From CAIKBL01 sp050247235 (lineage in GTDB: Bacteria; Pseudomonadota; Gammaproteobacteria; Ga0077536): 64,000 nt of DNA. The translations under genes and the position numbers were made by a program. Positions 17,786-25,937 of the stretch are shown piece by piece (the first letter of the stretch is position 1; every line of letters begins with the position of its first letter). The stretch is taken from positions 1-64,000 of the forward strand of contig JBFWUN010000016.1 of the NCBI GenBank assembly GCA_050247235.1, written 5' to 3'. Below the pieces are notes generated by a model. It saw only the letters and a program-made list of their open reading frames with translations. It did not search any database and had not been told where the DNA came from.

Positions 17786-18961
17786 ATGCCTGGCCGCAAC
17801 CACCTGTTCATTCCTGGACCGACCAATATTCCCGAACGCGTGCGACGCGCGATGAACGTGCCGCTCGAAGACCACCGCCGGGCGGACTACCCCCAGAGCG
17901 TGCTGCCGCTGTTCGCCGACCTGAAGCGGATTTTCGGCACCCGCGAGGGCCACGTGTTCATCTTCCCGTCGTCCGGCACCGGCGGCTGGGAAGCGGCGTT
18001 GACCAATACGCTGTCACCGGGTGACCAGGTCCTGCACGCGCGCTACGGCCAGTTCAGCCACCTGTGGGCCGAGATGTGCCGCAGGCTGGGACTGGAAGTG
18101 CACCTGTTCGAATGTGAGTGGGGCACTGGCGTCCCGCTCGAGAAGTACCATGCGGCGCTGTCCGCCGACCGCGAGCACCGTATCAGGGCGGTGCTCGTCA
18201 CCCACAATGAAACCGCGACAGGCGTCACCAGTGACATCGCTGCGGTACGCCGGATCCTCGATGACCTCAAGCATCCGGCCATGCTCTACGTGGATGGCGT
18301 CAGCTCGATCGGATGCATCGCGTTCGACATGGACACCTGGGGCGTGGACCTCGCCGTCGCGGGATCGCAGAAGGGCTTCATGCTGCCCACGGGCCTCGGC
18401 ATCGTCGGCGCCAGTCGCAAGGCGCTCGAGGCGTGCAGGACGGCGACGATGCGGCGCGCCTACTTCGACTTCGACGACATGCTGAGGATGAACGAGGGCG
18501 GATGGTTCCCGTACACCCCGGCGATGACCCTGATTCACGGCCTGCGCGAATCCGTGAACATGCTGTTCGAAGAGGGTCTGCCCAATGTCTACGCGCGACA
18601 TTTCCGCTTCGGCGAGGCAGTACGCCGCGCCGTGTCCGCGTGGGGACTGCGCGTGTGCGCCCAGGATCCGAAATGGTACTCGAGCACCGTCACGGCGGTG
18701 GTGGTGCCTGAAGGTACGGACAGCGGGAAAGTCGTGGCTCACGCCTATCGGCGTTACAACCTGTCGCTTGGCGGGGGATTGTCACAGGTTGCCGGCAAGG
18801 TCTTCCGCATCGGGCATCTCGGCGACCTCGATGAAATCATGGTGCTGAGCGCGCTCGCCGGCACCGAGATGACCTTGCGCGACTGTGGCGTGATGGTGAG
18901 CCCGGGCAGTGGGGTTGCGGCGGCCCAGGAATTCCTGCGCGAAACCGCTCCGCAGGACTGA
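17786..18961 (+). CDS. serine-glyoxylate / alanine-glyoxylate family aminotransferase
   Basis: A 391-residue class V PLP aminotransferase. The N-terminus MPGRNHLFIPGPTNIPERV and PLP lysine K196 in GSQKGFMLPTGLGI are typical of the serine:glyoxylate aminotransferase group (SgaA of serine-cycle methylotrophs, plant AGT1). The substrate pair is likely serine or alanine with glyoxylate, but neither is provable here; purine-catabolic ureidoglycine aminotransferases are close relatives. A GGAGG Shine-Dalgarno sequence precedes the ATG. It stands alone between metZ and an opposing FkbM gene. No other serine-cycle gene (hpr, glyA, mtk) is in the window. Confidence 0.82.
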   Translation: MPGRNHLFIPGPTNIPERVRRAMNVPLEDHRRADYPQSVLPLFADLKRIFGTREGHVFIFPSSGTGGWEAALTNTLSPGDQVLHARYGQFSHLWAEMCRRLGLEVHLFECEWGTGVPLEKYHAALSADREHRIRAVLVTHNETATGVTSDIAAVRRILDDLKHPAMLYVDGVSSIGCIAFDMDTWGVDLAVAGSQKGFMLPTGLGIVGASRKALEACRTATMRRAYFDFDDMLRMNEGGWFPYTPAMTLIHGLRESVNMLFEEGLPNVYARHFRFGEAVRRAVSAWGLRVCAQDPKWYSSTVTAVVVPEGTDSGKVVAHAYRRYNLSLGGGLSQVAGKVFRIGHLGDLDEIMVLSALAGTEMTLRDCGVMVSPGSGVAAAQEFLRETAPQD

Positions 18962-18963
18962 CG

Positions 18964-19788
18964 TCAGGCGCGGCGGTACAGCCGGTTGCGACAGGATCCC
19001 TGCGCGCGGATCGCGGGGTCTTCCACCAGCCCCGCAGCGGCGAGTCGCGCGGTCAGTTCGTCGACACCTGCCGCGCCGGTAGCGCCTTCCACTTCCACCA
19101 GCAACGAATTCACATGCGGCAACGTGCGCTCCGCGCCGCGCACGATGTCGAGTTCGATGCCGTCGACGTCGAGCTTCAGGTGCGCGGGCGGCGGAAGGTC
19201 GAACGTGGCGCGGAATCCGTCGATCGTGTAGGCAGGGATGGCCTGGCGAAACGTCGGCTCGAAAGGCCCGAAGTTGTTCGCCGCGACGTTCAGCGCGTTG
19301 CTGCCGTGACCGGGATCCGTGTGCCGCATGCACAGTTCTCCGAGCCCGCCGTGCGCTCCGAGCGCGATGCACAACGGCCGCACGCGGTCGTCCATCCGGT
19401 TCAACGCGATGTGTTCCGCCAGCACGCCGAAATTGAACGCCGAGGGCTCGAATGCGAACACCCGCCGGGTCGGATCCAGCCCCGCATACAGCGCGTACAA
19501 CCCGATGTTCGCGCCGATGTCCCACAACACCTCGCCGGGTGCGAAACCGTCGATCCAGGCGAGTGTTTCCGGCTCGTCGGAATGGAAACGGGCGATCGCG
19601 CTTGCCGCGAATGCCCCGCGCGCCTGCAGGAATTTCAACGTGCCGCGTGGGGTTTCGATCGTCACCGCCTCGTCGCGTCGCAGCTCCGCGATCACGCGGG
19701 CCAGTACGCGCTGGCGCTGGCGTGCGCTGAGCGGCGCGACGAGCGTGCGGACTGTCGCGGTGATCAGGCGGGCGAAGGTACGGCTCAC
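18964..19788 (-). CDS. FkbM family SAM-dependent methyltransferase
   Basis: A 274-residue protein when started at the GTG at 19788 (VSRTFARLITATVRTL). The SAM-binding motif I is WDIGANIGLYALYAG, followed by an acidic post-I segment FAFEPSAFNFG, and the FkbM end pattern LKLDVDGIELDIVRGAERTL is clear. FkbM-type enzymes O-methylate sugars, lipids or polyketides; the substrate is unknown. The frame is open to a TTG at 19854, but that adds unconserved residues. A TATAAT sits at 19795-19800 on this strand, only 7 nt before the GTG. The gene ends 2 nt from the opposing aminotransferase. No glycan cluster surrounds it. Confidence 0.8.
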   Translation of the reverse strand: MSRTFARLITATVRTLVAPLSARQRQRVLARVIAELRRDEAVTIETPRGTLKFLQARGAFAASAIARFHSDEPETLAWIDGFAPGEVLWDIGANIGLYALYAGLDPTRRVFAFEPSAFNFGVLAEHIALNRMDDRVRPLCIALGAHGGLGELCMRHTDPGHGSNALNVAANNFGPFEPTFRQAIPAYTIDGFRATFDLPPPAHLKLDVDGIELDIVRGAERTLPHVNSLLVEVEGATGAAGVDELTARLAAAGLVEDPAIRAQGSCRNRLYRRA

Positions 19789-19889
19789 GGACGCATTATA
19801 GGTGCACTTCACGCGCACCCACGACCTACCCGCGACCCGGGCGCGATGGCACAATGCATGGACTCATCCAAACCCCCACAGGAGGCCCC

Positions 19890-20372
19890 ATGGCGATCAA
19901 GGCTGGCGACAAGATGCCCACCGGCACGTTCGGAATCATGACCGACAAGGGACCGGGCCAACTGACGAGCGCCGAACTGTTCGACGGCAAGAAGGTCGTG
20001 CTGTTCTCGGTGCCCGGCGCATTTACCCCCACGTGTTCCGCGAAACACCTGCCGGGCTACATCGAGAACGCAGACAAGCTCAAGGCCAAGGGCGTCGACA
20101 CCATCGCGTGCCTGGCGGTGAACGATGCGTTCGTGATGGGTGCATGGGGCAAACATGCCGGCGCGGACGGCAAGATCACGATGCTGGCGGACGGCAACTG
20201 CGCGTATACCAAGGCGCTGGGACTCGAACTGGACGCCAGCGGTTTCGGCATGGGCACGCGCGGTCAGCGTTTCGCGCTCGTCGTCGAGAACGGTGTGGTG
20301 AAGCACGTGTTCATCGAAGCCCCGATGGAGTTCAAGGTCAGCGCTGCCGAGCACGTGCTGGCCAACCTCTGA
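19890..20372 (+). CDS. Prx5-type peroxiredoxin
   Basis: A 160-residue thiol peroxidase of the Prx5 (AhpC/TSA, redoxin) type that reduces H2O2 and organic hydroperoxides. The peroxidatic cysteine is C49 in VPGAFTPTCSAKHLPGY, matching the PxxxTxxC motif. Further cysteines are C74 and C104. No glutaredoxin domain is fused, so an external thiol donor is expected. AGGAGG lies just before the ATG at 19890. An in-frame ATG at 19854 would add 12 residues and lacks a Shine-Dalgarno sequence. The 55-nt gap to the decarboxylase gene allows co-transcription. Confidence 0.92.
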   Translation: MAIKAGDKMPTGTFGIMTDKGPGQLTSAELFDGKKVVLFSVPGAFTPTCSAKHLPGYIENADKLKAKGVDTIACLAVNDAFVMGAWGKHAGADGKITMLADGNCAYTKALGLELDASGFGMGTRGQRFALVVENGVVKHVFIEAPMEFKVSAAEHVLANL

Positions 20373-20427
20373 GGTCGGCGGGTCCGCGGCGCCCACGGTC
20401 GGCTTCGGCACTGCACGCGGCCTGTCC

Positions 20428-21885
20428 GTGAGCGGGACCCCGTCGGCGCCGGCGGCTTTCGATGCGGCGGAATTCCGGCGCGAAGCACTGCTGTTCCTCG
20501 ACTGGATCATCGAGTACCTCGCCCGCGTAGAGGAATTCCCGGTGCGTTCGCGTGCCACCCCAGGGGCGCTGCGCGCCGCGCTGCCTGCCGCGGCGCCGGC
20601 GCGGCCGGAACCGCCCGAGGCGATCCTCGCAGACCTCCAGCGCCTCGTGGTGCCCGGACTGACGCACTGGCAGTCCCCGAACTTCTTCGCGTATTTCCCC
20701 GCCAACAGCTCGTGGCCCGCGGTGCTCGGTGAGCTCGTCTCCGCCGCGCTCGGCGTGCAGGGCATGCTGTGGATCACGAGCCCCGCGTGCACGGAGCTCG
20801 AAACCCATGTGCTCGACTGGCTCGCGGACCTGTGCGGACTGCCGCCCGCCTTCCGCTCCTCGGCGCGCGGGGGTGGGGTGCTGCAGGATTCGGCCTCGAG
20901 CGCGGTGCTGTGCGCGCTGCTCGCCGCGCGCGAACGCGCGAGCGGCGGTCGCACCAACGAGGAAGGTTGCCGGGGAGACCTGGTTGTGTACGGGTCGACC
21001 CAGGCCCATTCGTCGCTTGACAAGGCCGTGCGCGTGGCGGGCCTCGGACAGCGACAGCTGCGCAAGATCCCGGTGGACGGGGAGTTTGCACTGCGGCCCG
21101 ACGCACTGGCCGCGCAGATCGCCGCCGACCGCGCGGCGGGTCTCACGCCGTGCATGGTCTGCGTGACGCTCGGGACCACCTCCACGCTCGCGTTCGATCC
21201 GTTGCCGGAAGTCGGCGCGATCTGCCGGCGCGAAGGTCTCTGGCTGCACGTCGATGCCGCACTGGCTGGCAGCGCCGCCGTGTGTCCCGAGTACCGGCCG
21301 CTGCTCGCGGGGCTCGAGGCGGCCGACAGCTACTGCTTCAATCCACACAAGTGGCTGCTGACCAACTTTGACTGCAGCTGCCTTTACGTGGCGGATCGGG
21401 AGCAACTGGTAAGCGCGCTGTCGATCACGCCGGAGTACCTGCGCAATCCCGCGACCGAGGCCGGCGACGTCATCGACTACCGGGATTGGCAGATCCCGCT
21501 GGGGCGGCGCTTCCGGGCGCTGAAACTGTGGTTCGTGCTGCGCCGGTACGGGGTCGAGGGACTGCAGGCGCACATCCGGCGGCACGTCGGACTCACCGCG
21601 CGCTTCGCCGAACGGATTGCCGACGATCCGCGGTTCGACGTGGTTGCGCCGACGCGGCTCAACCTGCACTGCTTCCGCTGCCGCGGCAGCGACGCGCTCA
21701 ACCGCGCGCTGCTGGAGTCGCTGAACGACAGCGGCGAGGTGTTCCTGTCGCATACGACGCTCGACGGGCGTTACGTGCTGAGGTTTTGCGTGGGTCAGCC
21801 GAGAACCGGTAGCGGGCATGTCGAACGCGCGGCGGCACTGGTCGTCACCACGCTCGACCGGTTGCTCGCGGGAGGTTTGCAATGA
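20428..21885 (+). CDS. PLP-dependent aromatic-L-amino-acid decarboxylase family protein
   Basis: A 485-residue group II decarboxylase (DOPA, tryptophan or phenylalanine decarboxylase type). The PLP lysine is K308 in NPHKWLLTNFDCSCLYV. The N-terminal segment HWQSPNFFAYFPANSSWPAVLGEL is typical of aromatic decarboxylases, and LHVDAALAG contains the PLP-pyridine Asp. The substrate is probably tryptophan, tyrosine or DOPA, but this cannot be read from sequence. The GTG at 20428 is the best start; the Shine-Dalgarno sequence is weak. Its stop overlaps the next ORF by 4 nt (ATGA). No amine oxidase or transporter is nearby to suggest a pathway. Confidence 0.88.
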   Translation: MSGTPSAPAAFDAAEFRREALLFLDWIIEYLARVEEFPVRSRATPGALRAALPAAAPARPEPPEAILADLQRLVVPGLTHWQSPNFFAYFPANSSWPAVLGELVSAALGVQGMLWITSPACTELETHVLDWLADLCGLPPAFRSSARGGGVLQDSASSAVLCALLAARERASGGRTNEEGCRGDLVVYGSTQAHSSLDKAVRVAGLGQRQLRKIPVDGEFALRPDALAAQIAADRAAGLTPCMVCVTLGTTSTLAFDPLPEVGAICRREGLWLHVDAALAGSAAVCPEYRPLLAGLEAADSYCFNPHKWLLTNFDCSCLYVADREQLVSALSITPEYLRNPATEAGDVIDYRDWQIPLGRRFRALKLWFVLRRYGVEGLQAHIRRHVGLTARFAERIADDPRFDVVAPTRLNLHCFRCRGSDALNRALLESLNDSGEVFLSHTTLDGRYVLRFCVGQPRTGSGHVERAAALVVTTLDRLLAGGLQ

Positions 21886-22514
21886 CATCCATGGGGCGTT
21901 ACCGGGTGTTCGCGCTGTTCGCCGTGCTGGCGCTTGGGCCCGCCACGGTGTCGGCGGAGGACTATCCGTCGCTGCGGCAGCGGGTCGAGGGCGGGGATCT
22001 CGGCGTCGATTTCCGGTCGTTGCGCTTCGCGTTTGCGCAGACTCCGGCCTACAGGCCCGGCGCGGCGCGCGGGCAGGCGGCGCGTCGGGCCGTGCAGCAG
22101 GCGCTCGAGAAGGAATCCTGGGCGGACGCGATAGCCGCCGCCCGCGCGTGGCTCGCCGACGAATACGTGAACCCGTTCGCCCATCTCGGGCTCGCGCGGG
22201 CACTCGAAATGACGGGCGAGACCGCAACCGCGCGGTTTCATCACCGCGTGGCCGAGGCCCTGTTCGACTCGATCTGCCGGGGCGGCGAGGGTCGCTCGGC
22301 CGACGCCCCGTGTCCGGTGATTTCGCTCGACGAAGAGCACTTTTACCTTGCGCGGCATCGTTTCGAAGTTGGCGGTGACTACGAACGGACCTGCGCCCGG
22401 GATCGGCCGTGCCATGTCTACGAAGTCCACGAACCCGGGACGGACATGCTGCACGACATCCACTTCGACATTTCGGTCCCGCTCGCACGCATGCAACAGG
22501 GGGCGTCTCCGTAA
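21882..22514 (+). CDS. exported DUF4919-like protein of unknown function
   Basis: A 210-residue protein with a signal peptide (hydrophobic stretch 7-22, cleavage after VSA near residue 24). The mature start YPSLRQRVEGGDLGVDFRSL and FAFAQTPAYRP recalls the DUF4919 family; this is recall, not a search. The middle resembles a short helical repeat (ALEKESWADAIAAARAWL...GLARAL). Three or more cysteines in the C-terminal half (CRGGE, CPVI, TCARDRPCHVYEV) suggest periplasmic disulfides. Translation is likely coupled to the decarboxylase through the ATGA overlap. Function unknown. Confidence 0.75.
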   Translation: MTSMGRYRVFALFAVLALGPATVSAEDYPSLRQRVEGGDLGVDFRSLRFAFAQTPAYRPGAARGQAARRAVQQALEKESWADAIAAARAWLADEYVNPFAHLGLARALEMTGETATARFHHRVAEALFDSICRGGEGRSADAPCPVISLDEEHFYLARHRFEVGGDYERTCARDRPCHVYEVHEPGTDMLHDIHFDISVPLARMQQGASP

Positions 22515-22589
22515 CGCTGGTTCAGAATGCGACCGGCGTGGCCGCTATCCCGGGACAGTCACAGTCCTTTCAGGAAAATGGAGCGCCCC

Positions 22590-23399
22590 ATGACCGTCGC
22601 CTCCCCGGCCCAGACCAAAGCCAGGGCTCCGTCCCGCAGCACGCCGCATGTCGAGCCCACGTTCGTTTTCGGCGCCCGCGTGAACGGGCAGTCAAACGAA
22701 CCCAGCGCGGCAACTGCCATCCGGTATCACGGCGCGGATCCCTTCGCGTGGCACGGCCCGACCGGCAACGCGTACGCGCTGCCGTGCCAGGGCAGCGATG
22801 GCGCCCCGCTTGGTCCGCGCGCGCTTACCAACTACCTGGACGAATTTTTTCGGTTCGCGCAGGCCAATCCCGAGCAGCGCTTCCGCGTGGCCCGGCTCGG
22901 CTGCGGCGACGCCGCGATGCGCGACGCCGACATGGCAAAATTGTGGCGGCAGGCGCCGAAGAACTGCGCGTTGCCGGCTGTATGGCAGAAGGAACTGGCG
23001 CATCCGGAGCTCGCCCGCATCCTCGTGTTCGATCCGCTGGTGCGGCTGAAGAGCGCGCTATGGCGCGAAATCCTGGCGCGCTTCCTGTCGCTGAACCTGC
23101 CGCTCTGGGGTGTCACACGCTGCGAATTCGTGTCCAGCGCTGGCCCGCGCGGCAGCCAGTGCACCGCGGATGCAGCGAAGGAACTCGGGTATCCCCACCG
23201 CGAGATCCGCGCCGATCCCGGGTATTACAAGGAACACGCGGACACGGCGTCCGACTTCCTCGCGATCTGGCACGCGACCCATCTGCTGAGCGTCACCGAT
23301 CCGGACCAGACGTCGGTGCCGAGTCATGTGCGGCTCGTCAACTACGCGATGCGGGACGGCCTGATGGTCGATGACCTCCACATGGACAACGAACCCTAG
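22590..23399 (+). CDS. unusual two-domain protein: A1S_2505-like N-domain fused to degenerate SLOG/DUF2493-like domain
   Basis: A 269-residue soluble protein from the ATG at 22590 (GGAG 6 nt upstream; ATG 22578 is an alternative). Residues 24-135 carry FVFGARVNG, AYALP, FRVARLGCGDAA and NCALP. The pattern recalls the phage/bacterial family with FVFGSN, G..YAIPTK, VT.IGCG.AG and N..LP. Residues 143-262 recall DUF2493/SLOG Rossmann-like nucleotide-binding domains: an ILVFDP strand, a glycine-type turn SSAGPRGSQ, AAKELGYPHREIRAD, then ATHLLSVTD and a final GLMVDDL strand. Key SLOG glycines are partly replaced, so catalysis is doubtful and ligand sensing possible. The 75-nt spacing to the DUF4919-like gene allows co-expression. 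Function unknown; both domain calls are from pattern memory. Confidence 0.7.
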   Translation: MTVASPAQTKARAPSRSTPHVEPTFVFGARVNGQSNEPSAATAIRYHGADPFAWHGPTGNAYALPCQGSDGAPLGPRALTNYLDEFFRFAQANPEQRFRVARLGCGDAAMRDADMAKLWRQAPKNCALPAVWQKELAHPELARILVFDPLVRLKSALWREILARFLSLNLPLWGVTRCEFVSSAGPRGSQCTADAAKELGYPHREIRADPGYYKEHADTASDFLAIWHATHLLSVTDPDQTSVPSHVRLVNYAMRDGLMVDDLHMDNEP

Positions 23400-23417
23400 G
23401 AAAACCGGCCAGCGCGA

Positions 23418-23639
23418 TCAGCAGCAGCGGCGCACCCCGCTCCAGCGCCGCTCCAGCTCCCGGCGGTGGAACTCGCCGCGCGTGAGCGGCATTCCGTCAC
23501 CATGAATCGCGCGGAAATGCGCGACGTAACGCGCATACGCGCTGTCGCCGTTCAGGAAGCGCAGGTACTCCCGGACCCACGCCCACAGCGCGTGCAGCCG
23601 CGGCGGCGGCTCAGGGGCGCGCAAACGAACTGCGGACAT
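23418..23639 (-). CDS. ybdD: YbdD/YjiX family small protein
   Basis: A 73-residue protein of the YbdD/YjiX family, which in E. coli and Pseudomonas is encoded just after CstA/BtsT-type pyruvate transporters and is needed with them for uptake. It has the family core REYLRFLNGDSAYARYVAHF, a central H-x-D-G/P-P-T-x-x-EF pattern and the C-terminal double cysteine (VRRCC). The start is the ATG at 23639, inside the last 29 nt of cstA, with GAGG about 7 nt upstream. Longer in-frame starts within cstA are unlikely. Confidence 0.88.
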   Translation of the reverse strand: MSAVRLRAPEPPPRLHALWAWVREYLRFLNGDSAYARYVAHFRAIHGDGMPLTRGEFHRRELERRWSGVRRCC

Positions 23640-25698
23640 AGCCCGCCTCGCTGAGCGGCCGGACGTCACGCCCCCGCAGATGGCGCAGGCATACCCGCGA
23701 CATATCAAGGACCAGGATCCACGCGAGGGCGAGAAACAGCAGGGTCAGCCCGGCGTTCAGGCGATCGTTGAAGATCAGTCGCGGCGCCTGCGTCGCGAGA
23801 TCGGCCGGCAGGGTCCCGGCCGCGAGACGTTCCCCGAGATCTGCCGCATGCGCCAGGAATCCGAGACGCGGCGCGGGGCTGAACAGCTTCTGCACCGCTG
23901 CCGTTGTCGTGACCACGAGCAGCCACGCGAGCGGCAGGCCCGTCACCCAGGCGTGACGCGCACGACCTGACTTCACCAGGATCGTGGTCGTCACGCACAA
24001 CGCGATCGCGGCGAGCATCTGGTTGGCGATGCCGAACAGCGGCCACATGCTGTTGATGCCGCCGAGAGGGTCGATCGTGCCCTGGTACAGGAACCAGCCC
24101 CAGGCCCCGACCACCGCCGCGCTGGTCATCAGCACACTGGGGTACCAGCTGGTGCGGCCCAGGGGCGCCCAGAAGTTGCCGAGGAAATCCTGCAGGATGA
24201 AACGGGCGACGCGGGTGCCGGCGTCGAGCGTCGTCAGGATGAACAGCGCCTCGAACATGATCGCGAAGTGGTACCACACCGCGAGCAGCCCCGGCCCGGT
24301 GAACGCCGCGAAGATGTTCGCCATCCCGACCGCCAGCGACGGCGCTCCGCCGGTGCGCGCGAACAAGGTCGCCTCGCCCATCTGGCGTGCGAGACTCTCC
24401 ATCTGTTCGACCGTGACCGGAAATCCCCACGCGCTGATGGTTGCAACGGCCTGGGCAGCCTCTTTGCCGACGATGCCGGCCGGGCTGTTGATCGCAAAGT
24501 ACACGCCCGGTTCGAGCACCGTCGCCGCGATCATCGCCATCACCGCGACGAACGATTCCATCATCATCGCGCCGTATCCGATCATCCGCGCATCCGCCTC
24601 GTTGACCAGCAGCTTGGGGGTGGTCCCGGACGAAATCAGCGCGTGAAACCCGGAAATCGCCCCGCAGGCGATCGTGATGAACACGAACGGGAACAGTTTG
24701 CCCGAGAAGATCGGGCCGGTGCCGTCGATGAACTGGGTTACCGCCGGCATCCGGATATCCGGCCGCAGCACCAGGATCGCGAGCGCGAGCGCGAGGATGG
24801 TCCCGACCTTCATGAACGTGGAGAGGTAGTCGCGCGGCGCGAGCAGCAGCCAGACCGGGAGCACCGCCGCGCAGAAGCCATAGGCGATGATCAGCAGTGC
24901 GAGCGTCGGCGCGTCGTAGTCGAACCATGTCCGGATGTCCGGCAGGTCATCGATCCAGCCGCCGCCGGCGACCGCGAGCAGCAGCAGCGCGACGCCGAGT
25001 GCGGTCGCTTCGAGCACCTGACCGGGGCGCAGACTGCGCATGTAGACGCCCATCACGAGCGCGATGGGAATGGTGGCCGCGACCGTGAATGTCGCCCACG
25101 GACTGTGTTTCATCGCGTTGACGACGACCAGTCCAAGCACCGCGATGAGGATGAGGCTGATCATCACGACGCCGAGCATCGCCGCGAGCCCGCCCAGTGC
25201 ACCGAGTTCGTCGCGCGCCATCTGTCCGAGCGAACGCCCGTTGCGGCGCAAGGAACAGAACAGCACCACGAAATCCTGCACGCAGCCGCCGAGGACGCCG
25301 CCGAGCACGATCCACAGCGTGCCGGGCAGGTAGCCGAACTGTGCCGCGAGCGTGGGTCCGATCAGCGGTCCGGGACCGGCAATCGCGGCGAAATGGTGGC
25401 CGAACACGATCCACCGGTTGGTCGGCACGAAATCCCGCCCGTCGTTGAGGCGCTCCGCAGGCGTTGCCCGCGTCGAATCGAGCAGCAGCACCCGGGTGGC
25501 GATGAACAGGCTGTAGAACCGGTAGCCGATGGCGTACACACAGGCCGCGGCGACCACGAACCAGAAACTGTTGATCGACTCGCCGCGACGGAGCGCGATG
25601 GCACCGAGCGTGCCCGCGCCGACAATCGACACGGCGAGCCACGCGAGGCGGGCGGGCCAGCGGGAATGCCTCGATCCCGACGAAGGAGTTGCGGTCAT
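23611..25698 (-). CDS. cstA: CstA-family pyruvate/peptide transporter (carbon starvation protein)
   Basis: A 695-residue inner-membrane protein with many hydrophobic helices, close to E. coli CstA in length. The signature RFYSLFIATRVL, FVPTNRWIVFGHHFAAIAGPGPL and GGCVQDFVVLF are present. CstA and BtsT import pyruvate, and earlier work linked CstA to peptide uptake during starvation. The ATG at 25698 gives MTATPSSGSRHSRW. The open frame to 25923 is a low-quality extension into the divergent pyrG region. ybdD overlaps its 3' end. The 239-nt divergent region with pyrG may hold its regulation, but no CRP-type palindrome is obvious. Confidence 0.95.
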   Translation of the reverse strand: MTATPSSGSRHSRWPARLAWLAVSIVGAGTLGAIALRRGESINSFWFVVAAACVYAIGYRFYSLFIATRVLLLDSTRATPAERLNDGRDFVPTNRWIVFGHHFAAIAGPGPLIGPTLAAQFGYLPGTLWIVLGGVLGGCVQDFVVLFCSLRRNGRSLGQMARDELGALGGLAAMLGVVMISLILIAVLGLVVVNAMKHSPWATFTVAATIPIALVMGVYMRSLRPGQVLEATALGVALLLLAVAGGGWIDDLPDIRTWFDYDAPTLALLIIAYGFCAAVLPVWLLLAPRDYLSTFMKVGTILALALAILVLRPDIRMPAVTQFIDGTGPIFSGKLFPFVFITIACGAISGFHALISSGTTPKLLVNEADARMIGYGAMMMESFVAVMAMIAATVLEPGVYFAINSPAGIVGKEAAQAVATISAWGFPVTVEQMESLARQMGEATLFARTGGAPSLAVGMANIFAAFTGPGLLAVWYHFAIMFEALFILTTLDAGTRVARFILQDFLGNFWAPLGRTSWYPSVLMTSAAVVGAWGWFLYQGTIDPLGGINSMWPLFGIANQMLAAIALCVTTTILVKSGRARHAWVTGLPLAWLLVVTTTAAVQKLFSPAPRLGFLAHAADLGERLAAGTLPADLATQAPRLIFNDRLNAGLTLLFLALAWILVLDMSRVCLRHLRGRDVRPLSEAGYVRSSFARP

Positions 25699-25937
25699 GT
25701 TCGATCCCTGCGCGAGCGTTGAACACCGGCACGTCCGCCGCCGCGCGGCCCGGCCCGGTGCCGCGACAGCATAGTCGAATCGTGCGCCTGCCTGTACCCG
25801 AATCCGGCCGCCGGTCGTTGAGCAGTCACCCCCGATTCTGGTAGTTTCTCGGTCGCGACCCGGCGCCCCCGACCGTCCCTTCCACGGCCCCCCGGCACCG
25901 CGCCACGCCCACACGAATTCCAACGCTAAGGCATTGC
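25699..25937. other. divergent cstA/pyrG intergenic region
   Basis: This 239-nt GC-rich stretch separates two divergent starts. On the plus strand TTGAGC (25818-25823) and TAGTTT (25842-25847) are 18 nt apart, a weak promoter candidate for pyrG (4/6 and 3/6). On the minus strand a TATGCT lies in the middle without a good -35. I see no ORF, repeat or U-tract terminator here. Confidence 0.3.

Noticed and set aside
24268..25722. 484-aa plus-strand open frame
   Set aside because: Antisense to cstA; dense in Arg/His/Asp, no hydrophobic core.
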